From Arachidicoccus soli (GTDB taxonomy: Bacteria; Bacteroidota; Bacteroidia; Chitinophagales; Chitinophagaceae): a DNA stretch of 64,000 nucleotides. A model generated the notes under the pieces. It had not been told where the DNA came from. It saw nothing but the letters and a program-made list of their open reading frames with translations, and ran no database searches. The stretch's first letter is position 1. Each line of letters starts with the position of its first letter. Below, piece after piece: positions 1 through 9,569 of the stretch. The DNA lies in assembly GCF_003600625.1 (NCBI RefSeq), contig NZ_CP032489.1, forward strand, positions 992,001 to 1,056,000, read 5' to 3'. Made by a program: the position numbers and the translations under genes.

Positions 1-15
1 GAATTTTTGATTGGA

Positions 16-56
16 GATGCCTTGTTTGGGAAGCTTCTACAACAAGGCATCTTTAT
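16..56 (+). terminator. Intrinsic terminator of a gene left of the window
   Basis: A perfect 10-bp inverted repeat (gatgccttgt at 16-25, acaaggcatc at 42-51) is followed by a short T-rich tail. No gene is visible between it and position 177, so it most likely ends a transcript entering from the left. Confidence 0.6.
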
Positions 57-176
57 AGTATCGAAAAAATTGAAAAATGATGAATGGTAGAAAGGGTTAT
101 GCGAAATATATTAACCTTCCAAGTGGAAAAACCAAAAGAACCGTAGAAACTAAAATTAATAACTAAAAATAAAGCA

Positions 177-1742
177 ATGAAATCAATGAAAATGGTAACT
201 GTCGCCGCTGCTTTTATGGCTTTGAGTTTTACAACTCATGCCCAAGATAAAAAAGAAATTACGACTCTAAAGATGGAAAGAAGTGGAAGAGATAGTTCTA
301 AGGAAGATTATTCAAAACCACAAAAATCCGTAACCGAAGGCTCCGTAACGGTCGAAGGTAAAACCATTAACTATCAAGCAGTGGCGGGTACATTGGTGCT
401 AAAAAACAGTGATGACAAACCTACAATAAGTATTTTTTATACAGCTTATTTTAAATCCGGAGAAAAAGATCCTTCACAAAGGCCGCTCACATTTATTTAT
501 AATGGTGGCCCTGGCAGTGCTACGCTTTGGTTACAAATGGGAGCTTGGGGACCACAGCGAGTTTTCTTAAACGATACATCTCGTACAAAAGCACCTTATA
601 GAACGGTGAACAACGATTACTGTTTATTAGATGCAAGCGATTTGATTTTCATTGATGCGCCTGGTACCGGCTTTGGAAAAATTATTACGAAAGATATGGG
701 TGGGGCGGGCGACCCGAAAGATTTTTATGGTATTGATCAAGATGGAAAAGCTTTTGCTAATTTTATTAAACAATTTCTTTCCCAATACAATCGATGGAAC
801 TCTCCCAAATACCTGTTTGGCGAGAGTTATGGAACATTCCGCTCTGCAGTGGTTGCCAATATTTTAGAAACGAGAGATAATATAAGTTTGAATGGCGTGA
901 TTTTGCTTTCGCAATTATTAAATTATGGATTTATGACAGAGACTGCCGAGGGCAATCCGGGTGATGGTTTGCCTTATCAGTTGGCGTTACCTTCCTTTGC
1001 TGCTACTGCATGGTATCATCACAAATTGCCCAATCAGCCCGCACAGCTCGTACCTTTTTTAAATGAAGTAGAACATTTTGCAATGACAGATTATGCGCTT
1101 GGACTTAACGCGGGTTCGACTTTAGATCCAAATACCTATAATCAAATTGCAGAAAAATTGCATGAATACACAGGGCTGCCTGTTGACTATATTAAGAAGG
1201 CCAATTTAAGAGTAAATGGCCCTCAGTTTGAACAAACCTTGTTGGGCGATAAAAATGAGATCACTGGTCGTTTAGATTCTCGCTTCTCCGGAAAATCCAT
1301 GGATCCTCTAAGTGAAGCTGCGGAATACGATCCTATGGATTCTTATATTGATGGGGCTTTCACCGCAACTTTTAATAATTATGTGCGCACAACATTGAAG
1401 TTTGGTAAGGGAATGGAGTATTATCCAATTTCTTATGCAGTTAATAGAGCTTGGGATTTTAAACGCAAGGGTTTTGTCGGTTTTCCTAATGTGATGCCCG
1501 ACTTGGCTCAGGCTATGATTTACAACCCCGATTTAAAAGTGATGCTCAATCAAGGATACTTCGATTTAGGTACACCTTTTTATGAAGGCGAATACGAAAT
1601 GCAGCATTTACCGATGCCCCCATCTTTTCAAAAAAATATAGAATACGACCGATATTATTCGGGACATATGGTGTATTTACATCCCGAATCATTGAAACTG
1701 TTGCACGATAATGTCGCGAAGTTTATTCGCTCCACTTATTAA
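177..1742 (+). CDS. Secreted S10 family serine carboxypeptidase-like peptidase
   Basis: The 521-residue product starts with a signal peptide (hydrophobic stretch to about residue 22, ending in HAQ), so it should act in the periplasm or outside the cell. The alpha/beta-hydrolase nucleophile motif GESYG places Ser217 as catalytic serine. The oxyanion region NGGPGSA (about 109-115) and the C-terminal SGHMVYL with the catalytic His are typical of S10 carboxypeptidases, which remove C-terminal residues from peptides. Length is normal for bacterial S10 members. It is a stand-alone gene closed by a long hairpin terminator. Substrate is unknown. Confidence 0.88.
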   Translation: MKSMKMVTVAAAFMALSFTTHAQDKKEITTLKMERSGRDSSKEDYSKPQKSVTEGSVTVEGKTINYQAVAGTLVLKNSDDKPTISIFYTAYFKSGEKDPSQRPLTFIYNGGPGSATLWLQMGAWGPQRVFLNDTSRTKAPYRTVNNDYCLLDASDLIFIDAPGTGFGKIITKDMGGAGDPKDFYGIDQDGKAFANFIKQFLSQYNRWNSPKYLFGESYGTFRSAVVANILETRDNISLNGVILLSQLLNYGFMTETAEGNPGDGLPYQLALPSFAATAWYHHKLPNQPAQLVPFLNEVEHFAMTDYALGLNAGSTLDPNTYNQIAEKLHEYTGLPVDYIKKANLRVNGPQFEQTLLGDKNEITGRLDSRFSGKSMDPLSEAAEYDPMDSYIDGAFTATFNNYVRTTLKFGKGMEYYPISYAVNRAWDFKRKGFVGFPNVMPDLAQAMIYNPDLKVMLNQGYFDLGTPFYEGEYEMQHLPMPPSFQKNIEYDRYYSGHMVYLHPESLKLLHDNVAKFIRSTY

Positions 1743-1759
1743 GTAAAGAAATAAAATTT

Positions 1760-1825
1760 AATTGCAGGTTATTGCTATAATTTTGAAAACGGTTTTATGA
1801 ATCAATAATCTGCAATTTTTATTTC
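1760..1825 (+). terminator. Terminator after the S10 peptidase
   Basis: A 15-nt arm at 1760-1774 pairs with 1803-1817 (one G-U), followed by a T-rich tail. The 28-nt loop is long for a terminator, but position and tail fit. It ends only 8 nt before the next start codon. Confidence 0.55.
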
Positions 1826-1833
1826 TGAAATAG

Positions 1834-3990
1834 ATGAAAATATTTTTTTGCTTTTTAATAACTTGCTTTTTAAGCAACTTTTCTTCTTGTTTAATTGCAC
1901 AAACATCTATTGTCAAAACACTGCCTGCAGAGGTTATTATTGATTATGGAGAAGGTAAACCAGCTAATAGTTTTATTCCCAATCAATCATTGGGATTCGG
2001 TATCGATGGCCATGAGAAAGGAGACAATGCAACAATGCTAAGTGCAGCTAATATAATAGCGGTTCAAACTATTGGATTGCATAATTTATCATATCGCCTG
2101 CGGACAGAATTAGGAATGGAAGCCTGGCACTGGAATCCAGAAGGGCATTGGAGTGATGAAAAAGATCATCAAGGATATTGGGTTAGCGATACCAATTCTA
2201 CAAAGCCTATTGAACTAAGTTGGGGTTATTTCTTGCCAAGAAGGGGTAATACTTTTGATCAAGCAGAAAATAATAGTTATTCAAGAATTGATGATGGCGA
2301 AGAGAAAACTTTTTGGAAAAGTAATCCTTATCTCGATGCTTATTTTACCGGAGTCCCGGATTCGATTCATCCACAATGGATTGCAGTTGATTTAGGGAAA
2401 GAAAAATTAATTAATCAAATAGTTATCCATTGGGCAGCACCTTATGCAACTGATATTCGACTGGAATATGCCAATGATTCCGCTGTTTCTGATTTTAATG
2501 GGGTAACGATTTTAGACCCATACAAAGAAAGCATTTGGAAGCCTTTACCTATTGTTTATAGGTATTTAATTAAAGGAGGAAAATCTGTTATCCACTTACC
2601 CAAAATTATCCATGCGAGAGTGGTACGCATTGATTTCCTTAAAAGTTCACATACTGCTTTGCCCGGAAGCAAAGACCGCAGAGATAGTTGCGGTTTTGCC
2701 ATACGAGAAATTGAAGTAGGGATATTGAAAAATGGTCTATTTAAAAATTATGTAATAAAGGGGAAAACAAATAAAACACAATCAACAGTTTTTGTTTCAA
2801 CGACTGATCTTTGGCATCGTTCAACTGATAAAGATGTAAATACGGAGCAACCGGGTATCGATTTTATTTATAAGAGTGGATTGGCCAGAAAAAATCCTGC
2901 ATTATTAGCTGCAGGATTGGTATATGATATTCCCGAGAATACCCTTGCTCTTGTAAAATATTTACATAGAAAGCATTATCCGATTTTGGGATTAGAGTTA
3001 GGTGAAGAGCCGGACGGACAGTATATTTCACCCCAGGATTTTGCGGAATTGTATTTGCAATCCGCAAAAAAAATCAAACAAGAATTCCCCCATATGACAC
3101 TTGGAGGGCCAAGTTTTCAAGGATTAGATTTTGAATACTTAGATGATCCAAAGGTTGATAGTTGGCAGGCAAAGCTATACAACCAGCTTAAGAAAAGAAA
3201 TGGGTTATCTTTTTTTCAATTTATGTCTTTTGAATGGTATCCATTGGATGATATTTGCGCACCTGCACCGCCACAGGTAATTGCCCAACGTGCAACACTT
3301 ACAACCGATATAAAATTGTTATTAGGCAATATTTTACCGGCGAATTTCCCATTATATATTACCGAAAGCGGTTATTCCGTATTGGGAATTGAGCCGGAAG
3401 TTAAAATGGATGGGGCTGTTTTAAATGCTGATGTTACCGGGCAGTTTTTTGCTTTAGGGGGTAGTAAAATATTTATGTATGGTGTCGAACCGGGATATCT
3501 AATGAATGAAAGTGATGATTGTAAAAGCTATGGCAACCTGGAATATTTTGGTTTAAATGATGAGGGCAAGATAAAATTTAGAACGGGACTGTATTATAGT
3601 AGTTGGTTATGTGCGCAAAAATGGGCACAGCCAGCGGATAAAAATTTAGAAATATTTAATGCCTATTCTAATGTGAAAGATGTGGATGGAAATGAATACC
3701 TATCTGCATATCCATTATTACTTCCAGATGGAAAATGGTCTGTTATGCTGGTCAATAAAAACCCCAATACTAGTTATAATGTTTCTGTAGAGATTCAAAA
3801 TCAAAAAGGAATACACCCCTTATTATTGAATGCGGAAGTTTATCAATTTTCGGACAAGCAATATCAATGGAAAGCTGATGATGAGAATGGTTACCCCCGG
3901 AAGAGTGAGATGCCCGAGAGTTTTATTTTGAAAGGAGCGCAGACAGTTTCTCTGCCTGCATACTCCATCACAGTATTGTGTCAAAATTAA
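1834..3990 (+). CDS. Secreted glycoside hydrolase-like protein with discoidin domain
   Basis: The 718-residue product has a signal peptide (about 1-23). Residues about 140-270 look like an F5/8 type C (discoidin) carbohydrate-binding module, with the motif WIAVDLGKEK and a following strand pattern. The C-terminal half resembles a clan GH-A (beta/alpha)8 barrel: LELGEEPDG puts a candidate acid/base Glu at 391/392 before Pro, and YITESGYS puts a candidate nucleophile at Glu511, about 120 residues later. A C-terminal beta domain follows. I do not recognise a specific GH family, so the substrate is open. Its TAA stop shares TTAA with the convergent radC stop. Confidence 0.7.
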   Translation: MKIFFCFLITCFLSNFSSCLIAQTSIVKTLPAEVIIDYGEGKPANSFIPNQSLGFGIDGHEKGDNATMLSAANIIAVQTIGLHNLSYRLRTELGMEAWHWNPEGHWSDEKDHQGYWVSDTNSTKPIELSWGYFLPRRGNTFDQAENNSYSRIDDGEEKTFWKSNPYLDAYFTGVPDSIHPQWIAVDLGKEKLINQIVIHWAAPYATDIRLEYANDSAVSDFNGVTILDPYKESIWKPLPIVYRYLIKGGKSVIHLPKIIHARVVRIDFLKSSHTALPGSKDRRDSCGFAIREIEVGILKNGLFKNYVIKGKTNKTQSTVFVSTTDLWHRSTDKDVNTEQPGIDFIYKSGLARKNPALLAAGLVYDIPENTLALVKYLHRKHYPILGLELGEEPDGQYISPQDFAELYLQSAKKIKQEFPHMTLGGPSFQGLDFEYLDDPKVDSWQAKLYNQLKKRNGLSFFQFMSFEWYPLDDICAPAPPQVIAQRATLTTDIKLLLGNILPANFPLYITESGYSVLGIEPEVKMDGAVLNADVTGQFFALGGSKIFMYGVEPGYLMNESDDCKSYGNLEYFGLNDEGKIKFRTGLYYSSWLCAQKWAQPADKNLEIFNAYSNVKDVDGNEYLSAYPLLLPDGKWSVMLVNKNPNTSYNVSVEIQNQKGIHPLLLNAEVYQFSDKQYQWKADDENGYPRKSEMPESFILKGAQTVSLPAYSITVLCQN

Positions 3991-4676
3991 AGAATCCCCT
4001 CATCTGCAAAGCTAAAAAATCCCATATCGGAAACAATAATATGGTCGAGCAATCTTATGTCTACTGTAGCGGCTGCCGTTTTTATTGTTTGGGTAAATTC
4101 TTTATCTGCTAAGCTCGGGTTCAAATTACCACTTGGATGATTGTGCGTAAGAATGATGCTCGTAGAGTTGTATTGCAATGCTTTTTTTAAAATAATGCGA
4201 GGGTCAGCAACGGTTCCTGTAATTCCACCTTCACTAATGATTTCGAAATGGATAACTTTATAATGATTGTTTAGGAAAACGATGGCGAATACTTCATGCT
4301 GCAAATATTGAAGTTTGATTTGTAAAAAGTCAGCAATATCTTTGCTACATGTTATTTTCACTTTGTTTTTATCTTCAATTTCTCTACGATTTGCTAATTC
4401 TAAGGCGGCAACAATAGTTACAGCTTTAGCTGTACCTAGGCCTTTGATTTTTAAGTAAAGAATTTCTTTTACAGATAATTTAGAGAGCTGATGTATACTA
4501 TTGTCACAGGCATTCAACAATGCTTTTGATAAATCGACTGCAGATGCATCTTTAGTCCCATTGTTGATGAGTATGGCCAATAGTTCAGCATTGCTTAGCG
4601 CTTCAATACCTTTGGCAAGCATCTTTTCTCTTGGTCGATCATCTTCTGCCCAATTTTTAATAGTGATTTTTTCCAT
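3987..4676 (-). CDS. radC: RadC family protein (JAB/MPN metalloprotease-fold domain)
   Basis: The 229-residue product has the usual two-part RadC layout. The N-terminal helix-hairpin-helix part carries RPREKM and KIKGLGTAKA. The C-terminal JAB domain has the zinc-binding HNHPSG...D motif (HNHPSGN at about 177-183 and the following Asp at about 190). Length is normal. Despite the name, a DNA-repair role is not established for the family. It is transcribed toward the glycoside hydrolase and overlaps its stop codon by four bases. Confidence 0.92.
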   Translation of the reverse strand: MEKITIKNWAEDDRPREKMLAKGIEALSNAELLAILINNGTKDASAVDLSKALLNACDNSIHQLSKLSVKEILYLKIKGLGTAKAVTIVAALELANRREIEDKNKVKITCSKDIADFLQIKLQYLQHEVFAIVFLNNHYKVIHFEIISEGGITGTVADPRIILKKALQYNSTSIILTHNHPSGNLNPSLADKEFTQTIKTAAATVDIRLLDHIIVSDMGFFSFADEGIL

Positions 4677-4779
4677 ATGACCTCCTGTTTAAATATTGAT
4701 TAAGTAAATGGTTTGTACAGTTATCATACTACGAATTTATGGAATATGAAATTTATTCTTAGTTTTTGTTTCAAATTTT

Positions 4780-4787
4780 TATCTTCG
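4780..4787 (+). promoter_or_regulatory. Probable -7 element for prs
   Basis: TATCTTCG differs by one base from the Bacteroidota -7 consensus TAnnTTTG and lies 24 nt upstream of the chosen prs start. No clear TTTG -33 box sits at the right distance. Confidence 0.4.
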
Positions 4788-4810
4788 CACCTAATTATTA
4801 TTTTATTGTT

Positions 4811-5785
4811 ATGACTCCTTCTGTAAAAATTTTTTCCGGTACAGGTTCTCAACAATTGGCCGAAAAAATCGCACAGCGCTTTGGCGCCCGTCTTGGAAAA
4901 ATTAATATTCAAAAGTTTAGTGATGGGGAGTTTCAGCCCGTTTTTTTGGAAAGTATTCGAGGAGATTATGTTTTTTTAATCCAAAGTACTTTTGCCCCGA
5001 CAGAAAACTTAATGGAATTGTTGCTAATGATTGATGCAGCTAAACGTGCCAGTGCAAGTCGAATTGTCGTAGTAATTCCCTATTATGGTTTTGCCCGCCA
5101 AGATCGGAAAGATAAGCCACGTGTGGCTATTGGCGCAAAATTAATAGCTACTTTATTAGAAGCTGCTGGTGCGGAGAGATTAGTAACAATGGATTTGCAT
5201 GCTGCTCAGATTCAAGGTTTTTTTGATATTCCTGTGGATCATCTGGACAGTTCGGCAATTTTTATTCCATATATTGAAAATTTAAAATTAAAAAACCTTA
5301 CCTTTGCGGCCCCTGACGTAGGAAGCACTAATCGAGTTAGGGAAATTGCCAACTATTTCAATGCTGAAATGGTTATTTGCGATAAGCACCGTAAGCGTGC
5401 AAATGAGATTGCGAGCATGGTGTTGATTGGGGATGTGGTAGGAAAAGATATTGTGTTAATTGATGATATATGCGATACTGCCGGTACGCTTACCAAGGCC
5501 GCCGGTTTGTTAAAAGAAAAAGGTGCAAAAAGTGTGAGAGCATTGTGTACACACCCTATATTGAGTGGGAAAGCCTACGAAAATATAAATAATAGTGTGT
5601 TAGAGGAGTTGGTGGTTTGTGATACTATTCCACTGCATGGCAAAAGCGATAAGATAAAAGTATTGTCCGTAGCAGATTTATTTGCTATCGCCATACGAAA
5701 CGCTTACGAAAACAAAAGTATCACCAGCTTGTTTATTCATTCGCAATTACGCGAAAGAGAATCAGGCAGTTCATCTGGGGTTTAA
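4811..5785 (+). CDS. prs: Ribose-phosphate pyrophosphokinase
   Basis: PRPP synthetase makes phosphoribosyl pyrophosphate from ribose 5-phosphate and ATP for nucleotide, His and Trp synthesis. Motifs visible include FSDGEF, the ATP-binding RQDRKDKPR, MDLHAAQIQGFF and the PRPP loop DDICDTAGTL. I start at ATG 4811 (324 aa), because the upstream ATG at 4766 precedes the -7 box and adds residues not found in the family. The L25 gene follows 62 nt later, a common prs-rplY arrangement. Confidence 0.95.
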   Translation: MTPSVKIFSGTGSQQLAEKIAQRFGARLGKINIQKFSDGEFQPVFLESIRGDYVFLIQSTFAPTENLMELLLMIDAAKRASASRIVVVIPYYGFARQDRKDKPRVAIGAKLIATLLEAAGAERLVTMDLHAAQIQGFFDIPVDHLDSSAIFIPYIENLKLKNLTFAAPDVGSTNRVREIANYFNAEMVICDKHRKRANEIASMVLIGDVVGKDIVLIDDICDTAGTLTKAAGLLKEKGAKSVRALCTHPILSGKAYENINNSVLEELVVCDTIPLHGKSDKIKVLSVADLFAIAIRNAYENKSITSLFIHSQLRERESGSSSGV

Positions 5786-5847
5786 TTAAATTCAAATAAA
5801 ATGAAGGACTAAAATTAAATGAAGGGCCTTCCAAAAAACAAAAAACA

Positions 5848-6429
5848 ATGAAAACAATTACAATCGAAGGACATCTGAGGACCGAAAGCGGAAAAAAAGC
5901 CACCCGCCAAGTTCGCTCTCAGGACCACGTGCCAGGTGTAATTTATGGCGGTGAAAAAGAAATTAACTTCCACGCTTCTGCCAAAGATTTAAAACCCTTG
6001 GTTTACACAAGCGAATTTCAAAAAGCAGAATTGAAAATAGATGGTAAAATTTATACCACTATTTTGAAAGATTTGCAATTTGATAGAGTTACAGATAAAC
6101 TTACTCATATTGATTTATTAGAATTGTCAGCGGGTAAAAAGGTGTTGGCGACTATTCCGGTAAAATTTACAGGTAATTCTGCAGGTGTTAAAGCTGGTGG
6201 TAAATTGGTTACCAAATTAAAATCTTTAAAAGTAAAATGCTTACCAAAAGATTTGAAAGAATTTATAGAAGTAGACATTACTAACTTGAATTTGAACGAG
6301 AATATACGCGTAGAAGATGTGAATGAAGCAGCGATGGAGATAATGAACTCAAAGCGTATTCCTATTGCTTCTATTGTTATGACTCGTCAGTTAAAACAAG
6401 AAGAAGCAGCTGCTGATAAAAAGAAATAG
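5848..6429 (+). CDS. rplY: 50S ribosomal protein L25/general stress protein Ctc
   Basis: The 193-residue product is the long two-domain form of L25. The N-terminal 5S rRNA-binding domain contains HVPGVIYGG, and a C-terminal TL5/CTC beta domain follows from about residue 95. It ends in a Lys-rich tail. It follows prs in the same direction and is closed by a strong terminator, so the two are likely cotranscribed. Confidence 0.94.
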   Translation: MKTITIEGHLRTESGKKATRQVRSQDHVPGVIYGGEKEINFHASAKDLKPLVYTSEFQKAELKIDGKIYTTILKDLQFDRVTDKLTHIDLLELSAGKKVLATIPVKFTGNSAGVKAGGKLVTKLKSLKVKCLPKDLKEFIEVDITNLNLNENIRVEDVNEAAMEIMNSKRIPIASIVMTRQLKQEEAAADKKK

Positions 6430-6449
6430 TTCAATTAACTTTTTATACA

Positions 6450-6478
6450 AATCCCGCAAGCAATTGCGGGATTTTTTG
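6450..6478 (+). terminator. Terminator of prs-rplY
   Basis: The stem aatcccgcaa / ttgcgggatt is followed by a T-run. This is a classic intrinsic terminator 20 nt after the rplY stop. Confidence 0.9.
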
Positions 6479-6606
6479 TTGCATTAATTCTGATTATTTA
6501 TCTAATTTTGTAGGCGTCTGGGTGATGAAAATGGCGAGAGACTATTTTACTTCTTAATGATTGGCTCTAAAATTGGAGGATAATATTTATCACTAAAAAT
6601 TATTTT

Positions 6607-7149
6607 ATGAAAGCTTCATTAAAAAAGGGTTATAAAAAAGGGACAATGCTTCTGGTTTGTATATTGTCATTGAGTTTTTTTTATAATTCTGCTAACGCGC
6701 AGAAACTATTTTTCGTTTTTGCACATGCTGGCTACGAGCAACCTTCTAATAGCGGTCTGATGAGCCAATATAAATTTGGATTAGGTGGAGAAGCGGGTGC
6801 AGGCCTTAAGATATTAGGTAAGACCTATTTGACTGGTACAGTAGGTTATTCAAATTTTTTTGATAAAAAAGGCGGCCCCGGTAATTTAACCTATGTCCCG
6901 GTTCGTTTCGGACTTAGACAAAATTTCTTACCCTTAAATATTTTGTTTGTGCACGCAGATGTGGGTACTGCAGGTGTTAAAAATAATGTCAATTCAGGTT
7001 CGCGTTTTACTGGTTCTTTTGGTGGCGGAGCAAAGCTAGGCCCTTTAGAAGCAGAAATAGATTATGAAATGATTGGAAAAAAGAATGGAGACCCTGATGG
7101 TAGTAATAATTGGGCCGCCTTTAAATTAGGATGGCGATTTGGGCTATAA
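6607..7149 (+). CDS. Small outer-membrane beta-barrel-like protein
   Basis: The 180-residue product has a Lys-rich N-terminus and a hydrophobic segment ending in NANAQ (signal cleavage near residue 32). The mature part alternates Gly/aromatic strands and ends in WAAFKLGWRFGL, a C-terminal aromatic strand typical of outer-membrane beta-barrels. I see no specific family or function. It is monocistronic with its own terminator. Confidence 0.6.
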   Translation: MKASLKKGYKKGTMLLVCILSLSFFYNSANAQKLFFVFAHAGYEQPSNSGLMSQYKFGLGGEAGAGLKILGKTYLTGTVGYSNFFDKKGGPGNLTYVPVRFGLRQNFLPLNILFVHADVGTAGVKNNVNSGSRFTGSFGGGAKLGPLEAEIDYEMIGKKNGDPDGSNNWAAFKLGWRFGL

Positions 7150-7162
7150 TCGATTTTTTAAA

Positions 7163-7200
7163 AAAAAGAAGGTTGCATAATATATGACAACCTTCTTTTT
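7163..7200. terminator. Bidirectional terminator between OMP gene and tRNA-Thr
   Basis: The stem aaagaaggttg / caaccttcttt is flanked by an A-run on the left and a T-run on the right. It can end both the rightward OMP transcript and the leftward tRNA-Thr transcript. Confidence 0.85.
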
Positions 7201-7203
7201 GTG

Positions 7204-7276
7204 AGCCTCCCACGGGACTTGAACCCACGACCTGCTATTTACGAAACAGCTGCTCTACCAACTGAGCTAAGGAGGC
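7204..7276 (-). tRNA. tRNA-Thr (anticodon CGT)
   Basis: A full cloverleaf can be folded on the minus strand. The acceptor gcctcct pairs with gggaggc, the D arm is gctc...gagc, the anticodon stem gctgt/atagc holds the loop ttcgtaa, and the T arm has loop ttcaagt. Loop positions 34-36 read CGT, so it decodes ACG threonine codons. The discriminator base is T and no CCA is encoded. Confidence 0.95.
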
Positions 7277-7286
7277 TTAATGGTTG

Positions 7287-7294
7287 CAAATTTA
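7287..7294 (-). promoter_or_regulatory. -7 element of the tRNA-Thr promoter
   Basis: The minus strand reads TAAATTTG, a match to TAnnTTTG, 10 nt upstream of the tRNA 5' end. No clear -33 TTTG was found. Confidence 0.5.
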
Positions 7295-7299
7295 TTAAG

Positions 7300-7595
7300 A
7301 TTTCACTTTTAAGAAGAAATTTATTTTATTTGGGAAGTCGTAGACCCCCTATCCCTTTAGGGAAGGGGATGTAATGCAATGCTGCCATTGTTCATTAATG
7401 CTTCCATAAATATTAAAATTTTAATCTTAGAAATCATTTGTCTGTGGAACGCAGACTAAAAAATCGGAAAGAACTGCCTACAATAGTAGGAGTGTTGACT
7501 TCTGAAGTCCTTCACCTTTAGGCAAGGGGTAGTTCGTCAGACAATATGAAGAGGGATCTTGAAAACTTATCCAATGTAGGCAACTGTCTTTTTAT
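7300..7595. other. Intergenic stretch with small hairpins and a short direct repeat
   Basis: No gene is seen between tRNA-Thr and the topoisomerase gene. The stretch holds a 17-nt imperfect direct repeat (7354-7370 and 7515-7531, core CCTTTAGG-AAGGGG) and two small hairpins: 7440-7456 (7 bp, GAA loop) and 7476-7489 (cctac-aata-gtagg). It may be decayed interspersed repeats or an untranslated leader. Confidence 0.4.
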
Positions 7596-7603
7596 TATAT
7601 TTG
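7596..7603 (+). promoter_or_regulatory. -7 element upstream of parE
   Basis: TATATTTG matches TAnnTTTG and lies 40 nt before the start codon. Confidence 0.5.
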
Positions 7604-7642
7604 CGACACTCGAAAATTAATTAATAGTAAGAAGATAATTAT

Positions 7643-9517
7643 ATGGCAGTGGAACCAAAATATGATGAGAGTAGTATTAAGAGCCTCGATTGGAGAGAAC
7701 ATATTCGCCTTAGACCCGGTATGTATATCGGGAAATTAGGCGATGGAAATGCGCCAGATGATGGTATTTATGTGTTGGTAAAAGAAGTAGTAGACAATTG
7801 CATTGATGAACACATGATGGGTTATGGGAATAAGATTGAAATAAAAATTGAAGATAGAATCGTAACAGTACGCGATTACGGCCGTGGTGTTCCTTTGGGG
7901 AAATTAATTGATGTTGCCAGTAAGATAAACACAGGCGCCAAATACGATAGTGGCGCATTTCAAAAGAGTGTAGGATTGAATGGTGTAGGTATTAAAGCAG
8001 TGAATGCATTGAGTAATTATTTTAAAATAGAAAGCTTTCGCGATGGGAAAACACGTTGCGCAGAGTTTGAAAAAGGCATTTTAAAAAAAGAGCAAAAAGA
8101 GACAGCAACTACTGAATTAAATGGCACTTTAGTTACGTTTATGCCTGATGAAACTGTATTTAAGAACTTTCATTTTAAACCAGATTTCTTAGACGATTTA
8201 TTTTGGAATTACGCTTACCTCAATAGTGGACTCTCCATTATCTGCAATAGTAAAAAATATGTGAGTAAAAATGGTTTGGTGGATTTGCTGCAAAGGAAAA
8301 CAAATGAAGATGAGTTGCGTTATCCTATCGTTTCACTCAAAGGAGAGGATATTGAATTAGCTTTTTCACACGGCAACGACTATGGAGAAGATTTATATTC
8401 TTTTGTCAATGGGCAATATACCACACAAGGTGGGACACACCAACAAGCTTTTCGTGAAGCTTTTGTAAAGACGGTGCGCGATTTTTATAAAAAAGATTAT
8501 GATACTTCTGATATTCGCCAAAGCATTGTTGCCGCACTGGCGGTGCGTGTACAGGAGCCGGTATTTGAAAGCCAAACTAAAACAAAATTAGGTTCACAAT
8601 ATGTGGTAGAAGGTGGTCAAAGCATGAAGAGCTTTGTCCTAGACTTCCTTTCGAAAGAGTTAGATAATTATCTACATCGCAATACAGCCATTGCTGAAGC
8701 ATTAAAAAAACGAATAGAACAAAGCGAAAGAGAAAGAAAAGAGCTTTCCGGGATAAAAAAACTGGCCAACGAACGGGCCAAAAAGGCAAACCTGCATAAC
8801 AAAAAATTGCGCGATTGTAAGTTTCATTACAACGAAGATCCTTCTGGGAAAAATAAGGAAGATGTTTTAGCACAACAACAAAAAACAACCATTTTTATCA
8901 CGGAAGGAGATAGTGCGAGTGGAAGTATAACCAAAAGCCGTAACACAGAAACGCAGGCTGTATTTAGCTTACGAGGAAAACCATTGAATTGTTTTGGTCT
9001 TACTAAAAAGGTGGTTTATGAAAATGAAGAATTCAATTTATTGCAACACGCCTTAAATATTGAAGAAGGATTGGATGGTTTGCGCTACAAAAATATTGTA
9101 ATTGCTACCGATGCTGATGTTGATGGTATGCATATACGGCTGCTGTTAATGACTTTCTTTTTACAGTTTTTTCCTGATCTGGTAAAGCAAAAGCATGTTT
9201 ATATTTTAGAGACGCCATTGTTTAGAGTCCGCAACAAACAAGAAACTATTTATTGTTATGATGAAGCAGAAAAGCAAGCTGCAATTAAGAAACTTGGCGC
9301 TAAGCCAGAAATTACCCGTTTCAAAGGTTTAGGCGAGATTTCACCTGAAGAATTCGGCCGATTCATTGGTGATGATATGCACGTGCAACCTGTTTTATTG
9401 GAGCAAGGGGAACATATTTTTAGTTTACTTGATTATTTTATGGGGAAAAATACCCCGCAAAGACAAGAATTTATTATAGATAATCTTAAAGTAGAATTAG
9501 ATGCTGTGGAGAATTAG
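7643..9517 (+). CDS. parE: DNA topoisomerase IV subunit B
   Basis: The ATPase subunit of a type IIA topoisomerase. The 624-residue product has the N-terminal GHKL ATPase domain ([22 protein letters not shown]), a transducer domain, and the C-terminal TOPRIM domain with ITEGDSASG and [10 protein letters not shown], followed by the [11 protein letters not shown] region. Length fits ParE rather than the longer GyrB. The A subunit lies 1 kb downstream, separated by a DUF1835 gene, so these three probably form one unit that decatenates replicated chromosomes. Confidence 0.9.
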   Translation: MAVEPKYDESSIKSLDWREHIRLRPGMYIGKLGDGNAPDDGIYVLVKEVVDNCIDEHMMGYGNKIEIKIEDRIVTVRDYGRGVPLGKLIDVASKINTGAKYDSGAFQKSVGLNGVGIKAVNALSNYFKIESFRDGKTRCAEFEKGILKKEQKETATTELNGTLVTFMPDETVFKNFHFKPDFLDDLFWNYAYLNSGLSIICNSKKYVSKNGLVDLLQRKTNEDELRYPIVSLKGEDIELAFSHGNDYGEDLYSFVNGQYTTQGGTHQQAFREAFVKTVRDFYKKDYDTSDIRQSIVAALAVRVQEPVFESQTKTKLGSQYVVEGGQSMKSFVLDFLSKELDNYLHRNTAIAEALKKRIEQSERERKELSGIKKLANERAKKANLHNKKLRDCKFHYNEDPSGKNKEDVLAQQQKTTIFITEGDSASGSITKSRNTETQAVFSLRGKPLNCFGLTKKVVYENEEFNLLQHALNIEEGLDGLRYKNIVIATDADVDGMHIRLLLMTFFLQFFPDLVKQKHVYILETPLFRVRNKQETIYCYDEAEKQAAIKKLGAKPEITRFKGLGEISPEEFGRFIGDDMHVQPVLLEQGEHIFSLLDYFMGKNTPQRQEFIIDNLKVELDAVEN

Positions 9518-9569
9518 ATGGGGCTACAGATGTATTATCGAATTATTATATTAATCTTCAAATTATTAC

